DNA of 64,000 nucleotides from Stomorhina lunata (lineage: Eukaryota > Arthropoda > Insecta > Diptera > Rhiniidae): NCBI GenBank assembly GCA_933228675.1, contig OW121743.1, positions 19,337,651 through 19,401,650 on the forward strand, in the 5' to 3' direction. Shown here one piece after another: positions 10,551-23,900 of this stretch (its first letter is position 1; each line of letters starts with the position of its first letter). The position numbers were made by a program, and so were the translations under genes. The notes beneath the pieces were generated by a model, which was not told the origin of the DNA, ran no database searches, and was given only the letters and a program-made list of their open reading frames with translations.

Positions 10551-11304
10551 CCACATACGTGTTTAGGAGAAATTATTCCCACAAAAATCTTGTAATTTGG
10601 TTTCGCTATAAAGTCATTCGCCAAGCACATATGAGCATCAGAACATGATAAAAAACGTATCTTTCTTAGATGATATTCGGTCTCTAGAAGCTCTCCCTCA
10701 AAAAGATCTTCGATTGGTTTTGTCACGCTTTGGAGAGGATCAGAAAAGTAGGATGCACTTATCTCTTCCCGAGAATATCCAGGTACTTATGCCAAGTTTT
10801 CTTTCAATCTCCAGAAGCTCTTCCTTGCAAAGCTTTTTGCCTTTTTGGTTTTGAGATAGAAAGATTTCATATGTTTCGAAGAGGATTTAAAAAAAAGCAA
10901 ACACCTCCAGACACCTAACACTTAACTTTCCAGGAATATATGTCAAGTTACTCACTTCCTCACAAAGTCATTGCCTTCATATTTTGATAAAGAGATTAAA
11001 AAACAGGTTTCTTCCAATAGCGCTTGGTTTTGTGAAAGAAAAATTTGCTGCGCTCCCAATTCAATCACTCAACTCTTTCAGGCCCTATCCAGGAAATTGC
11101 ATTAAGTAACATTTTCCCACGGATAAAACTCTCTTATAGCAAGCCCTTACATTTAATGAAACTCCCACGATCTTTATCAACCAAACATTCCTTCCTTGGA
11201 GCTTTTTCATGGATTTTGTGTCCTCTAAAATTTACGGTATCCATGTGAATTCCCTGGGTCTGGTCGGGATATCATCTTTGTTAACAACATTCAGTGTCAC
11301 TTTT
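10551..11304. other. Unclassified interspersed-repeat module
   Basis: No gene is recognised. The second half (about 11125-11300) shares phrases with 12885-13075: AGCCCTTACATTT, CCTCTAAAATT, TTCCCTGGG and a GGTC/TGATCGGGAT(A/G) block followed by TTGTTA(A/G)CAACATC. This is a dispersed repeat, possibly another part of the LINE that follows on the minus strand. Phrases such as CGATTGGTTTTGT near 10713 resemble TTTGGTTTTGT near 9830, suggesting local duplication. Confidence 0.45.
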
Positions 11305-12200
11305 CTCAGAGCTTCTTCTTCTGTTATTCTTGACTCCTATTGAAGCATATGGCCTTAAGCATCCCTTTATTTCGAACTCTATTGCAAGATATTAGGCATA
11401 CGTCATTCCATGAATAGTTTGCTGCTTGCAACTCCGCATCAACTGACCTTCTCTACGTTCTAGCAGGTGCATCAAAACGATGGCCGATTCCCTGTGGAAT
11501 CCAACGAAGCACTTGTGAAGCAATGTTGGCATTTGGCCTTCGAAGCATGTGGCCACCGCCATTTCTGTTAACATACCTCAACAGAAACAGGGATTCGGTT
11601 TGTCGCGTTTCGTAGATCTTAATTTCTTATGCGATTCGGCCACCATATGTTAAGGATTTGCCGCAAGCATTTGTTTGCAGAGGTTTGCAGGCGTTTATCG
11701 ATGGCATTTGTACGTTTCCAAGTTTCGCAACGGCAATAAAAAGTGGACTTGACATTCGAGTTGTTACTTAGTTTTTGTTGATATTTGCCGAGATTTCCAA
11801 TAGCTGTTAGAATGCCGAATGTAGATTTTGCCTTATTAATACGCGATACCAAGCTACCACGACACTAACGATTTTCTAAAATTCCCTATAGATAGCTCCT
11901 ATTGATACTGTCAAAGACTTTTATAAAGTCGATAAACGCTAGGTAAATGGGGTGCAAAATTCATTACATTGCTCTAGTACTATCCTAACTGTGTTGATTA
12001 GGTCAATACAAAATCGAATGTCTCTGAACCCGAACTGATTTTCGCGGAGTGTAGCGGAAACTGCATCGCATTGTTCTGTATTGGAAGTAGTGTTATACCC
12101 CTGTAGTTATTGCAGTCTTTGGAGTCACCCTTTTTTGGGGTTCTGACTAGTATACATTCATTTCAGGAGGCTGGCAGAGCATCGTCTTCCCATATTTTCT
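11305..12200 (-). pseudogene. Family A LINE, RT to 3' end, minus strand
   Basis: On the minus strand, starting near 12130, the translation shows KGDSKDCNNYRGITLLP, the conserved RT block KKGDxxxCxNYRGIxLL. Further along are INKAKSTFGILTAIGNLGKY, a CETWKRTNAIDKRLQTSANK block and QILNIWWPNRI (11619-11852), and then the tail. The 3' end has the family's GTTATTCTTGAC / GCTTCTTCTTCTG complement of a GATAACAGAAGAAG-type terminus near 11311-11330. The catalytic YADD region is missing, so there is an internal deletion as well as frame damage. Confidence 0.7.
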
Positions 12201-13440
12201 CAGCACTGCATAATATTAATCAGTAGAAAGCGATGGATTATGAAAGGTATACCCAACATCTCCATGAAGACTTGGAAATTCACCAATGACTCTACATTTT
12301 CAATAAAATCCATTTGTTCTTAAGAATGGTGACGTCTTCCTCTACTGCATTGATTCCAGACTGTATTTCATAACCTCAACAAAGACATTTGGGCTAATAT
12401 GACTTTTGGAATTTTAGTTGACGATAGAACGCCAGGAGAACTGGGAGAGTCGCTTTTTTCAGATCTGCACGATATCAATCAACAGAACACTTGTCACGAA
12501 AGCGATGGATTTGTATCTTTTAATCTAGCCGTATTTCGACACATGGAAGGTATACCCAACATCTCCAAGAAGACTTGGAAATGCACCGAAGACTCGCCAC
12601 TTTCAATAAACTCCATTTGTTCTTAAGAATGGTGACGTCTTCCTCTCCTCCATTGATGCCAGACTGTCCTTAATAATCTTTACAAAGACATTTGGACTAG
12701 TGTGACCATTAGCTTTCGAGACTGGTCGAGATGCCATCATTGTTAGCAACATCCAGAGTCACTTTTCCCGACGCTGCACGATTAATCAACAGAACATTTC
12801 TTTACAAAAGCGATGGGTTTGTATGTTTGAACCAGGCCTGGTAGTAGCTGGAGACGCCAGGAAACATAACAGAAGAAGAAGAATAGAAAGCCCTTACATT
12901 TGACGAAACTCCTATGATCTTCATTTGCCTTAACCAAACGACCAGCATTCTTTCCTTGAGACTTTCGATTATGGATTCTAGTCCTCTAAAATTAACGGAA
13001 TCCAATCATATTCCCTGGGACTGATCGGGATGACATCCTTGTTAGCAACATCCAGAGACACTTTCTCAGAGCTACAAGATATTAATTCATAGAACACTTG
13101 TTCACAAAAGCGATGGGTGTGTGTATTTGAACCAGGCTGCATTACGACAGATGGAGGGTATACCCAACTCGGCATATTCAATAAACTCCATTTGTTCTTA
13201 AGAATGGTGACATCTTTCTCTCATCCATTGATACCAGACTGTCTTTCACGACCGCTACAAAAACATTTGGACTAGTAAGACACTTAGTATTTGGAATTTT
13301 AGTTGCCGATAGAACGCCAAGGGAACGCTGGTCTAGATGGCATAATTGTTAGTAACATCCAAAGTCAGCTGAACATCAGGCTGCATTACGACAGATGGAA
13401 GGTATATCCATGAAGACTTGGGAATGCACAGAAGTGTCGG
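12201..13440. repeat. Degenerate tandem modules of about 300 bp
   Basis: The phrase TTCTTAAGAATGGTGAC(G/A)TC recurs near 12318, 12621 and 13195, with GAAAGGTATACCCAAC or GGAAGGTATACCCAAC and AAAGCGATGG before it. CTGGTC-like or GATCGGGATGACATC blocks recur at 12720 and 13020. The pattern is three to four diverged tandem copies of a block. A few open frames cross it but show no domain. The block probably derives from LINE sequence because it lies between family A pieces, but the parent is not identified. Confidence 0.6.
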
Positions 13441-13891
13441 GGTTTTTATAAACTTCACTTATCGGATTCCATCTTGTTTTACGGTTGCGAAACTTGGAAA
13501 CGCACAAATACCACCGATAAGCGCCTACAAACCTTTGCAAACAAATGCTTGGGGGAAGTTCTTAATATAGGGTGGCCGAATTGCATAAGAAATGAAGATA
13601 TACTAAACGCGACAAACTTAATCCCTTCTTCTGTAGAGCTATGTCAACGGAAATGACAGTGGATAGGCTACACGCTTCAAAGGCCAAATACCAACATTGC
13701 TGGACAAGCGCTTCGTTGGGAAAAGGCCGTCGTGTTGGTGCACCTGCTAGAACGTGGAGAAAGTCAATTAATGCGGTGTTGCAAGCAGCAAACTATTCAA
13801 GGAATGACGTGTGGCAAACATCTCACTATAGAGTTCGATATGAAAGGATGGTTGAGGAGCTATGCTCAGCTCATGGATAACAGAAAAGAAG
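13441..13891 (+). pseudogene. Family A LINE C-terminal tail
   Basis: The open frame at 13474 reads GCETWKRTNTTDKRLQTF and ANKCLGEVLNIGWPNCI. After a frame change comes GRRVGAPARTWRKSINAVLQ and RVRYERMVEELCSAHG, the end of the LINE protein. The 3' terminus is the GGATAACAGAA block near 13875. It is 5'-truncated, as is usual for LINE insertions, and directly precedes a tandem array made from the same tail. Confidence 0.75.
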
Positions 13892-14765
13892 AATCCATTC
13901 AGATAAAGATATCACCATGAAGACTTGAAAACAAACAGAAACCAAGGCCTTTTGCCACTTCTTTGCAAACCTTTGCAAACAAATGCTTCATATATGGTGG
14001 CCGAATCGCATAAGAAGCGATAATCTACCAGACGAGACAAACCAAATCCCTACTTCTGTAGAGATATGTTAACAGAAATATCGGTGGATAGGCTACACGC
14101 TTCAAAGGCCAAATACCAACATTGCTCGACAAGCGCTTTGTTGGAATCCACAGGGAAGCGGTCGTGGTTTTGGTGCACCTGCTAGAACGTGGAGAAGGTC
14201 AATTGATGCGGTGTTGCAAGCAGCAAACTATTCAAGGAATGATGTATGCCTAACATTTCGCAATAGAGTTCGATATAAAAGGATGGTTGAGGCCCTATGC
14301 TCCACTGGGAGTCATGGATAACAGAAGAAGAATCCATTCAGATAAAGACATCACCATAAAGACTTGAAAACAAACAGAAACCAAGGCCTTTTGCCACTTC
14401 TTTGCAAACCTTTGCAAACAAATGCTTCATATATGGTGGCCGAATCGCATAAGAAGCGATAATCTGCCAGACGAGACAAACCAAATCTCTACTTCTGTAG
14501 AGATATGTTAACAGAAATATCGGTGGATAGGCTACACGCTTCCACAGGGAAGCGGTCGTGGTTTTGGTGCAACTGCTAGAACGTGGAGAAGGTCAATTGA
14601 TGCGGTGTTGCAAGCAGCAAACTATTCATGGAAAGACGTGTGCCTAACATCTCGCTGTAGAGTTCAATGCTCCTATGCTCAACTGGGAGTCATGAATAAC
14701 AGGAGAAGAATCTATTCAGATAAAGACATCACTATGAAGACTTGAAAAAACAGAAACCAAGGCCT
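13892..14765 (+). repeat. Tandem array of family A LINE tails
   Basis: Two near-identical units of LINE tail follow the copy at 13441. The junction phrase AATC(C/T)ATTCAGATAAAG recurs at 13892, 14331 and 14709, giving unit lengths of 439 and 378 bp. The second unit lacks about 60 bp near the TCCACAGGGAAG block. Each unit contains CTTTGCAAACCTTTGCAAAC, the WWPNRI-coding block and the GGAGTCATGGATAACAG or similar 3' end. This is a local tandem duplication after insertion rather than independent insertions, because the same non-LINE junction is repeated. Confidence 0.8.
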
Positions 14766-16081
14766 CTTCTTTGATCATATTTCAGCAAAAATGTATAAGC
14801 CTGTATGACCACGAACTTTAGACCTTTTAGGTACTATTAGATCTCAAAAACACCTCTTGCCCAGAGACTCTATCTGCTTGCGTGTCAGAGATTTCGAATC
14901 GATTTTGTTAAATATTTTAATGATTCTCATTATACCTCCTCTTCGAAGGTCTAAAACTTATATTTTTATTTTTATATTTTTAGACCCAGATCCGAAGAAC
15001 TTTGAAGGCACAGTGTTACTGTAAAACCTCACTTCAATAACTAATTTCTTACAACTCAAAACATTTGTTTTCTGGTCACATTTTTTTTTTTTTTTCAACC
15101 AAAAAATAAATCATATAAATGACATAAAGTTATTTAAGAGTTTTAGTGGTTACAACGAATTTTTAATGCAACTTTGAAATTAAATGAAAACAAAACCAAA
15201 AAGCCATTAACCACCTGTTGCCGACGATGGTGGTACGTGTGTGGCAGTGGCAAGTTTGAAAAATGCATTAAAATAACTTTAAAATTGGGGTCAATGAAGT
15301 TTTGTGTTTAAGTATTGTTATACATGTAGCACCTTTAAACAAAACATTGATAAATTAAACTATGGAACAAGTGTGAATATCTTTATTTATCATACAAGAC
15401 CTCTATGAATACCCCTAATGCTTTTAAATTACAGTGAAAAACAATCATAATAATTAGCTTCAAAAATAGCATTCAACAAGTTTTATAAATAAGTTTTTGT
15501 TTTTCGATATTGTTGTAACAGGCGGTTCGCTGTACCTACTTTCTTCCCCTCTATCCGTCGCTGCCTCCACCACAACCCACTTTGCAAATAATCATACTAA
15601 TTTTGTCTGTTTTATTTTCTTGTAATGACCGTGTTTAAACAATTACACCTGGTCTTTGGGTAACATTAGTCATGTGGGAATTTTTCCCATTAAGGAGGCA
15701 AAAATACAAAAGCCAGTCCCATTTAGAGACAACAGTTTCCATTTCTCTAAAACTTAAATAAGAAGTAAGATTTTTTAGTTAAAGTTATATGAATGGCAAA
15801 AATATAGTTGTGGTCATTTAATATGAGTATCGTAGATATTTTTTCGTATTTTTATTTTTTATTTTGAAGCCAACATTATTTTGCTTTTTTTTTTGACTGC
15901 AGTTGACAGTTTCAATTACCAAGATTTGTATCAAATTCATGTTTTTTTATTCGTATTCATATTTGGCATGAGTTTAAAGCTTTTTCACTTAATTATGAAT
16001 GAATTTCGTTGTCGTTGGCTGTATTAAATTTCATAACAAGTTAATAAATTATGATTCGAATTTATTACAAAAAACAAATTA
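14766..16081. other. Unassigned AT-rich spacer before satellite A
   Basis: No domain-bearing ORF, RNA gene or terminal repeat is recognised over about 1.3 kb. There are poly-T/poly-A runs (15080-15100). The sequence looks single-copy within this window. Confidence 0.4.
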
Positions 16082-19000
16082 ATAGGAAATTTTTCAAAAA
16101 TTTTCTTTTTTTTAGGAAAATCTAAAAAAAATTTATAATTTTTCAAAAATTTCCTATTTATATAGGAAAGTTTTCAAAAATTTCCTATTTTAAAAGGAAA
16201 TTTTTCAAAAATTTCCTATTTTTTAATAGGAAATTTTTCAAAAATTTCCAATTTTTTTATACGAAATTTTACAAAAATTTCCAATTTTTTTATAGGAAAT
16301 TTTTCAAAAATTTCCTATTTTTTAATAGGAAATTTTTCAAAAATTTCCTATTTTTTAATAGGAAATTTTTCAAAAATTTCCTATTTTTTAATAGGAAATT
16401 TTTCAAAAATTTCCTATTTTTTAATAGGAAATTTTTCAAAAATTTCCTATTTTTTTATAGGAAATTTTTCAAAAATTTCCTATCTTTTTATAGGAAATTT
16501 TTCAAAAATTTCCTATCTTTTTATAGGAAATTTTTCAAAAATTTCCTATCTTTTTATAGGAAATTTTTCAAAAATTTCCTATTTTTTATAGGAAATTTTT
16601 CAAAAATTTCCTATTTTTTATAGGAAATTTTTCAAAAATTTCCTATTTTTTTATAGGAAATTTTTCAAAAATTTCCTTTTTTTCTATAGGAAATTTTTCA
16701 AAAATTTCCTATTTTTTTATAGGAAATTTTTCAAAAATTTCCTATTTTTTTATAGGAAATTTTTCAAAAATTTCCTATTTTTCTATAGGAAATTTTTCAA
16801 AAATTTCCTATTTTTCTATAGGAAATTTTTCAAAAATTTCCTATTTTTCTATAGGAAATTTTTCAAAAATTTCCTATTTTTTTATAGGAAATTTTTCAAA
16901 AATTTCCTATTTTTTTATAGGAAATTTTTCAAAAATTTCCTATTTTTATTGGAAATTTTTCAAAAATTTCCTATTTTTTTATAGGAAATTTTTCAAAAAT
17001 TTCCTATTTTTTTATAGGAAATTTTTCAAAAATTTCCTACTTTTTTATAGGAAATTTTTCAAAAATTTCCTATTTTTTTATAGGAAATTTTTCAAAAATT
17101 TCCTATTTTTTTATAGGAAATTTTTCAAAAATTTCCTATTTTTTTATAGGAAATTTTTCAAAAATTTCCTATTTTTTTATAGGAAATTTTTCAAAAATTT
17201 CCTATTTTTTTATAGGAAAAATTCCTATTTTTTTTATAGGAAATTTTTCAAAAATTTCCTATTTTTTTATAGGAAATTTTTCAAAAATTTCCTATTTTTT
17301 TATAGGAAATTTTTCAAAAATTTCCTATTTTTTTATAGGAAATTTTTCAAAAATTTTCTATTTTTTTATAGGAAATTTTTCAAAAATTTCCTATTTTTTT
17401 ATAGGAAATTTTTCAAAAATTTCCTATTTTTTTATAGGAAATTTTTCAAAAATTTCCTATTTTTTTATAGGAAATTTTTCAAAAATTTCCTATTTTTATA
17501 GGAAATTTTTCAAAAAATTCCTATTTTTAAAGGAAATTTTTAAAAAATTTCCTATTTTTATAGGAAATTTTTCAAAAATTTCCTATTTTTATAGGAAATT
17601 TTTCAAAAATTTCCTATTTTATAGGAAATTTTTCAAAAATGTCCTATTTTTATAGGAAATTTTTCAAAAATTTCCTATTTTTTTATAGGAAATTTTTCAA
17701 AAATTTCGTATTTTTTTATAGGAAATTTTTCAAAAATTTCCTATTTTTTTATAGGAAATTTTTCAAAAATTTCCTATTTTTTTATAGGAAATTTTTCAAA
17801 AATTTCCTATTTTTTTATAGGAAATTTTTCAAAAATTTCCTATTTTTTTATAGGAAATTTTTCAAAAATTTCCTATTTTTTTATAGGAAATTTTTCAAAA
17901 ATTTCCTATTTTTTTATAGGAAATTTTTCAAAAATTTCCTATTTTTTTATAGGAAATTTTTCAAAAATTTCCTATTTTTTATAGGAGATTTTTCAAAAAT
18001 TTCCTATTTTTTTATAGGAAATTTTTCAAAAATTTCCTATTTTTTATAGGAAATTTTTCAAAAATTTCCTATTTTTTATAGGAAATTTTTCAAAAATTTC
18101 CTATTTTTTTATAGGAAATTTTTCAAAAATTTCCTATTTTTTTTATAGGAAATTTTTCAAAAATTTCCTATTTTTTTATAGGAAATTTTTCAAAAATTTC
18201 CTATTTTTTTATAGGTAATTTTTCAAAAATTTCCTATTTTTTTATAGGAAATTTTTCAAAAATTTCCTATTTTTTTATAGGAAATTTTTCAAAAATTTCC
18301 TATTTTTTTATAGGAAATTTTTCAAAAATTTCCTATTTTTTTATAGGAAATTTTTCAAAAATTTCCTATTTTTTTATAGGAAATTTTTCAAAAATTTCCT
18401 ATTTTTTTATAGGAAATTTTTCAAAAATTTCCTATTTTTTTATAGGAAATTTTTCAAAAATTTCCTATTGTTTTATAGGAAATTTTTCAAAAATTTCCTA
18501 TTTTTTTATAGGAAATTTTTCAAAAATTTCCTATTTTTTTATAGGAAATTTTTCAAAAATTTCCTATTTTTTTATAGGAAATTTTTCAAAAATTTCCTAT
18601 TTTTTTATAGGAAATTTTTCAAAAATTTCCTATTTTTTTATAGGAAATTTTTCAAAAATTTCCTATTTTTTTATAGGAAATTTTTCAAAAATTTCCTATT
18701 TTTTTATAGGAAATTTTTCAAAAATTTCCTATTTTTTTATAGGAAATTTTTCAAAAATTTCCTATTTTTTATAGGAAATTTTTCAAAAATTTCCTATTTT
18801 TTTATAGGAAATTTTTCAAAAATTTCCTATTTTTTTATAGGAAATTTTTCAAAAATTTCCTATTTTTTTATAGGAAATTTTTCAAAAATTTCCTATTTTT
18901 TTATAGGAAATTTTTCAAAAATTTCCTATTTTTTTATAGGAAATTTTTCAAAAATTTCCTATTTTTTTATAGGAAATTTTTCAAAAATTTCCTATTTTTT

Positions 19001-19176
19001 TATAGGAAATTTTTCAAAAATTTCCTATTTTTAATGGAAATTTTTCAAAAATTTCCGATTTTTATTGGAAATTTTTCAAATATTTCCGATTTTTAAAGGA
19101 AATTTTTTAAAAATTTCCCATTTTTATAGGAAATTTTTTAAAAAATTCCTTTTTTTATTGGAAATTTTTCAAAAAA
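16082..19176. repeat. Satellite A: 33-bp palindromic tandem array
   Basis: About 94 units, mostly 33 bp, of the form AGGAAATTTTTC followed by AAAAATTTCCT and a T-rich spacer ending ATA. Each unit is a near-perfect palindrome: arms of 11-13 bp around a single central C. Spacer variants are clustered: TTTTTTAATA around 16210-16440, CTTTTTATA around 16485-16560, TTTTTCTATA around 16780-16860, and a shorter TTTTTATA around 17490-17640. The central part is very homogeneous and both ends are diverged. Because 33 is a multiple of three, it creates open frames with an 11-residue repeat (17639-18049, 18468-19034), which are not genes. Confidence 0.97.
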
Positions 19177-20928
19177 TATTTGCATTTCTATATTTTTCTA
19201 TACAATAAAATGCTCTGAAAATTTTTCTATATAAGAATCTTTCTATGCAAAAAATTTTATATGGAAGATTTTTCTATACAAAAAACTTTATATGGACAAT
19301 TTTTCTATACAAAAAAATTTTGTAGAAAATTTTTCTGTCTTCTAGGTTCGAATAAAGTTAATCTCTTTCAGTCGAAAATTTTTCTATTAAAAAATTTTAT
19401 ATTGAAAATTTTCTATACTAAAAATTATAGTGGAAAATTTTAAATTTTTTAAATTTTTCTGTACAAAAAATGTTAAATAGAAAATTTAGCCATACAAAAA
19501 ATTTTATGTTGAAAATTTTTCTATACTAAAAATATGGAATATATGGAAAATTTTTCTTTATAAAAAATTGATGTTAAAAATTTTTCTATTCAAAAAATTT
19601 TATATGAAAATTCTTTTAAAAAAAAAATTGAAAATGCAAAATTTCACTACAGAAAAAAAAACTTAAGTATAAAATGTTTCTTATTTTTCTATAGAAAAAA
19701 AATCATATTGAAAGTTTTTCGGTGGAAGCAATTTAAAATTAAAGATTTTTCTACAGAAACAATTTAAAATGGTAATTTTTTTTCTATGAAAAAATTGTAA
19801 ATGTTTATGTTTTTGTGGAAATAATTTTATATAGCACAATTTTTTATAAAAAAAATTTATTTCGTTCCCTAATTTTGACACTGTAAATTCCAATGTATTT
19901 TTATTATTCAAAACTTATATAATTTTTTACCTCTTATATGTTAAAAAAAAACTATTAAAACTTTGAAGTAAAGTTGGTTTTCAAAATTATCTTAAAAACT
20001 GCCAATTTTCTAACCAAAATCTGCATATCGGCACTTTACTATTTTCCAGTTCAAAAATCGTCAAAATGCAGATGAATCGTTAAATCTGGCAGGCCTGATT
20101 ACAATATATTTAAAATAATGTTACAAAACAGCTGCTATGTAAAATAAATATGAGGATAAGAGAAGCTCTTTGCTAAAAGTAGATACAAAATGTAAAAGTC
20201 CGTTACATTATACTGTAATGACTACAGCTCTGTTAAATGTAAAGAGCTGTTAAACTCTTGTAAAATTTAAGAAGTGAGCGCTCTTCTCTTTATACACTCT
20301 TTATTACAATCTGAAACTTATTTACGAAGATATGAAAAAGCAACAGAAGAAATACAAAAAGAAATAAAAAAAAAACACAACAACAAAGTAAAGTAACAAA
20401 AACAAAACTGCAACAGTAAACACCCTCTAATTTGCAAATGATGACTGACTGTCAGTCCGTCTGTTTAGTTTTTGTTGTTGCATGTTGCGTGTTGTTGCTG
20501 TAAATATTACTGATTGACTTGTTGTAGCACAGTGCAACGAACTTTTGTGCTAATTTTTTTCTTTTTTTGCTTCAATTTTATTAGATGTGAATTCAATTGA
20601 ATAGTTTTACATGACTTACAACACAAACAGACCAACAGACAGACAATGTTAAAATAGAAACAAAAAAAATCGTGAAAAGGGGGTGCGGTATAACTCTGGC
20701 AAATTTGCAATGTTTGAGTCTTGTTTATTTTTGTGAAAAGTTTATAAAAGAGAACGAGTGGAGTAATTTTGTAACTGACATTAGTTTTGATATTTATGTA
20801 CTTTTCAAAGACAAACACTCATTAATGAACTTTTTTGTGGCAGTTATTGAGGTTTGTTTTAAAAGTTGTAACTATGGGATTTACTGACACTACAAATGAA
20901 ATAAAACTAGGCTCAGTGTCAAATAATC
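19177..20928. other. AT-rich spacer between satellites, with decayed repeat-like phrases
   Basis: From 19177 to about 19830 the phrase TTTTTCTATA(C/G)AAAAAA with TTTTATATGGAAAA recurs irregularly. It resembles the hairpin motif of the neighbouring satellites and may be a highly decayed array. After 19830 no pattern is seen, except A-rich tracts (20330-20410) and a GTTGTTG-type run near 20470. Open frames are short and low in complexity. No gene is recognised. Confidence 0.45.
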
Positions 20929-23900
20929 TATAGAAAACGTGTCGCTAAGACAAGTTTTCTATAGAAATCTTGTCGATAAGACTAGTTTTCTATAGAAAAC
21001 TTGTCGCTAAGACTAGTTTGCTTTAAAAAACTTGTCGCTAAGACTAGTTTTATATAACAAACTTGTCGCTAAGACTAGTTTTCTATAGAAAACTTGTCGC
21101 TAAGACTAGTTTTCTATAGACAACTTGTCGCTAAGACTAGTTTTCTATAGAAAACTTGTCGCTAAGACTAGTTTTCTATAGAAAACTTGTCGCTAAGACT
21201 AGTTTTCTATAGAAAACTTGTCGCTAAGACTAGTTTTCTATAGAAAACTTGTAGCTAAGACTAGTTTTATATAGAAAACTTGTCGCTAAGACTAGTTTTC
21301 TATAGAAAACTTGTCGCTAAGACTAGTTTTCTATAGAAAACTTGTCGCTAAGACTAGTTTTCTATAGAAAACTTGTCGCTAAGACTACTTTTCTATAGAA
21401 AACTTGTCGCTAAGACTAGTTTTCTATAGAAAACTTGTCGCTAAGACTAGTTTTCTATAGAAAACTTGTCGCTAAGACTAGTTTTCTATAGAAAACTTGT
21501 CGCTAAGACTAGTTTTCTATAGAAAACTTGTCGCTAAGACTAGTTTTCTATGGAAAACTTGTCGCTAAGACTAGTTTTCTATAGAAAACTTGTCCTAAGA
21601 CTAGTTTTCTATAGAAAACTTGTCGCTGAGACTAGTTTTCTATAGAAAACTTGTCGCTAAGACTAGTTTTCTATAGAAAACTCGTCGCTAAGACTAGTTT
21701 TCTATAGAAAACTTGTCGCTAAGACTAGTTTTCTATAGATAACTTGTCGCTAAGACTAGTTTTCTATAGAAAACTTGTCGCTAAGACTAGTTTTCTATAG
21801 AAAACTTGTCGCTAATACTAATTTTCTATAGAAAACTTGTCGCTAAGACTAGTTTTCTATAGAAAACTTGTCGCTAATACTAATTTTCTATAGAAAACTT
21901 GTCGCTAAGACTAGTTTTCTATAGAAAACTTGTCGCTAAGACTAGTTTTCTATAGAAAACTTGTCGCTAAGACTAGTTTTCTATAGAAAACTTGTCGCTA
22001 AGACTAGTTTTCTATAGAAAACTTGTCGCTAGGACTAGTTTTCTATAGAAAACTTGTCGCTAAGACTAGTTTTCTATAGAAAACTTGTCGCTAAGACTAG
22101 TTTTCTATAGAAAACTTGTCGCTAAGACTAGTTTTCTATAGAAAACTTGTCGCTAAGACTAGTTTTGTATAGAAAACTTGTCGCTAAGACTAGTTTTCTA
22201 TAGAAAACTTGTCGCTAAGACTAGTTTTCTATAGAAAACTTGTCGCTAAGACTAGTTTTCTATAGAAAACTTGTCGCTAAGACTAGTTTTCTACAGAAAA
22301 CATGTCGCTAAGACTAGTTTTCTATAGAAAACATGTCGCTAAGACTAGTTTTCTATAGAAAACTTGTCGCTAGGACTAGTTTTCTATAGAAAACTTGTCG
22401 CTAAGACTAGTTTTCTGTAGAAAACTTGTCGCTAAGACTAGTTTTCTATAGAAAACTTGTCGCTAAGACTAGTTTTATATAACAAACTTGTCGCTAAGAC
22501 TAGTTTTCTATAGAAAACTTGTCGCTAAGACTAGTTTTCTATAGAAAACTTGTCGCTAAGACTAGTTTTCTATAGACAACTTGTCGCTAAGACTAGTTTT
22601 CTATAGAAAACTTGTCGCTAAGACTAGTTTTCTATAGAAAACTTGTCGCTAAGACTAGTTTTCTATAGAAAACTTGTCGCTAAGACTAGTTTTCTATAGA
22701 AAACTTGTCGCTAAGACTAGTTTTCTATAGAAAACTTGTAGCTAAGACTAGTTTTCTATAGAAAACTAGTCTTAGCTGAAACTAGTTTTCTATAGAAAAC
22801 TTGTCGATAAGACTAGTTTTCTATAGAAAACTTGTCGCTAAGACTAGTTTTCTATAGAAAACTTGTCGCTAAGACTAGTTTTCTATAGAAAACTTGTCGC
22901 TAAGACTAGTTTTCTATAGAAAACTTGTCGCTAAGACTAGTTTTCTATAGAAAACTTGTCGCTAAGACTAGTTTTGTATAGAAAACTTGTCGCTAAGACT
23001 AGTTTTCTATAGAAAACTTGTCGCTAAGACTAGTTTTCTATAGAAAACTTGTCGCTAGGACTAGTTTTCTATAGAAAACTTGTCGCTAGGACTAGTTTTC
23101 TATAGAAAACTTGTCGCTAAGACTAGTTTTCTATAGAAAACTTGTCGCTAAGACTAGTTTTCTATAGAAAACTTGTCGCTAAGACTAGTTTACTTTAAAA
23201 AACTTGTCGCTAAGACTAGTTTACTATAAAAAAGTTGTCGCTAAGACTAGTTTTCTATAGAAAACTTGTCGCTAAGGCTAGTTTTCTATAGAAAACTTGT
23301 CGCTAAGACTAGTTTTCTATAGAAAACTTGTCGCTAAGACTAGTTTTCTATAGAAAACTTGTCGCTAAGACTAGTTTTCTATAGAAAACTTGTCGCTAGG
23401 ACTAGTTTTCTATAGAAAACTTGTCGCTAAGACTAGTTTTCTATAGAAAACTTGTCGCTAAGACTAGTTTTATATAACAATCTTGTCGCTAAGACTAGTT
23501 TTCTATAGAAAACTTGTCGCTAAGACTAGTTTTCTATAGAAAACTTGTCGCTAAGACTAGTTTTCTATAGACAACTTGTCGCTAAGACTAGTTTTCTATA
23601 GAAGACTTGTCGCTAAGACCAGTTTTCTATAGAAAACTTGTCGCTAAGACTAGTTTTCTATAGAAAACTTGTCGCTAAGACTAGTTTTCTATAGAAAACT
23701 TGTAGCTAAGACTAGTTTTCTATAGAAAACTTGTCGCTAAGACTAGTTTTCTATAGAAAACTTGTCGCTAAGACTAGTTTTCTATAGAAAACTTGTCGCT
23801 AAGACTAGTTTTCTATAGAAAACTTGTCGCTAAGACTAGTTTTCTATAGAAAACTTGTCGCTAAGACTAGTTTTCTATAGAAAACTTGTCGCTAAGACTA

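Noticed and set aside
17639..19034. Two long open frames encoding an 11-residue Phe/Tyr/Lys repeat
   Set aside because: They arise because the 33-bp satellite unit is a multiple of three without a stop in that frame; the frame breaks wherever a spacer loses a base.
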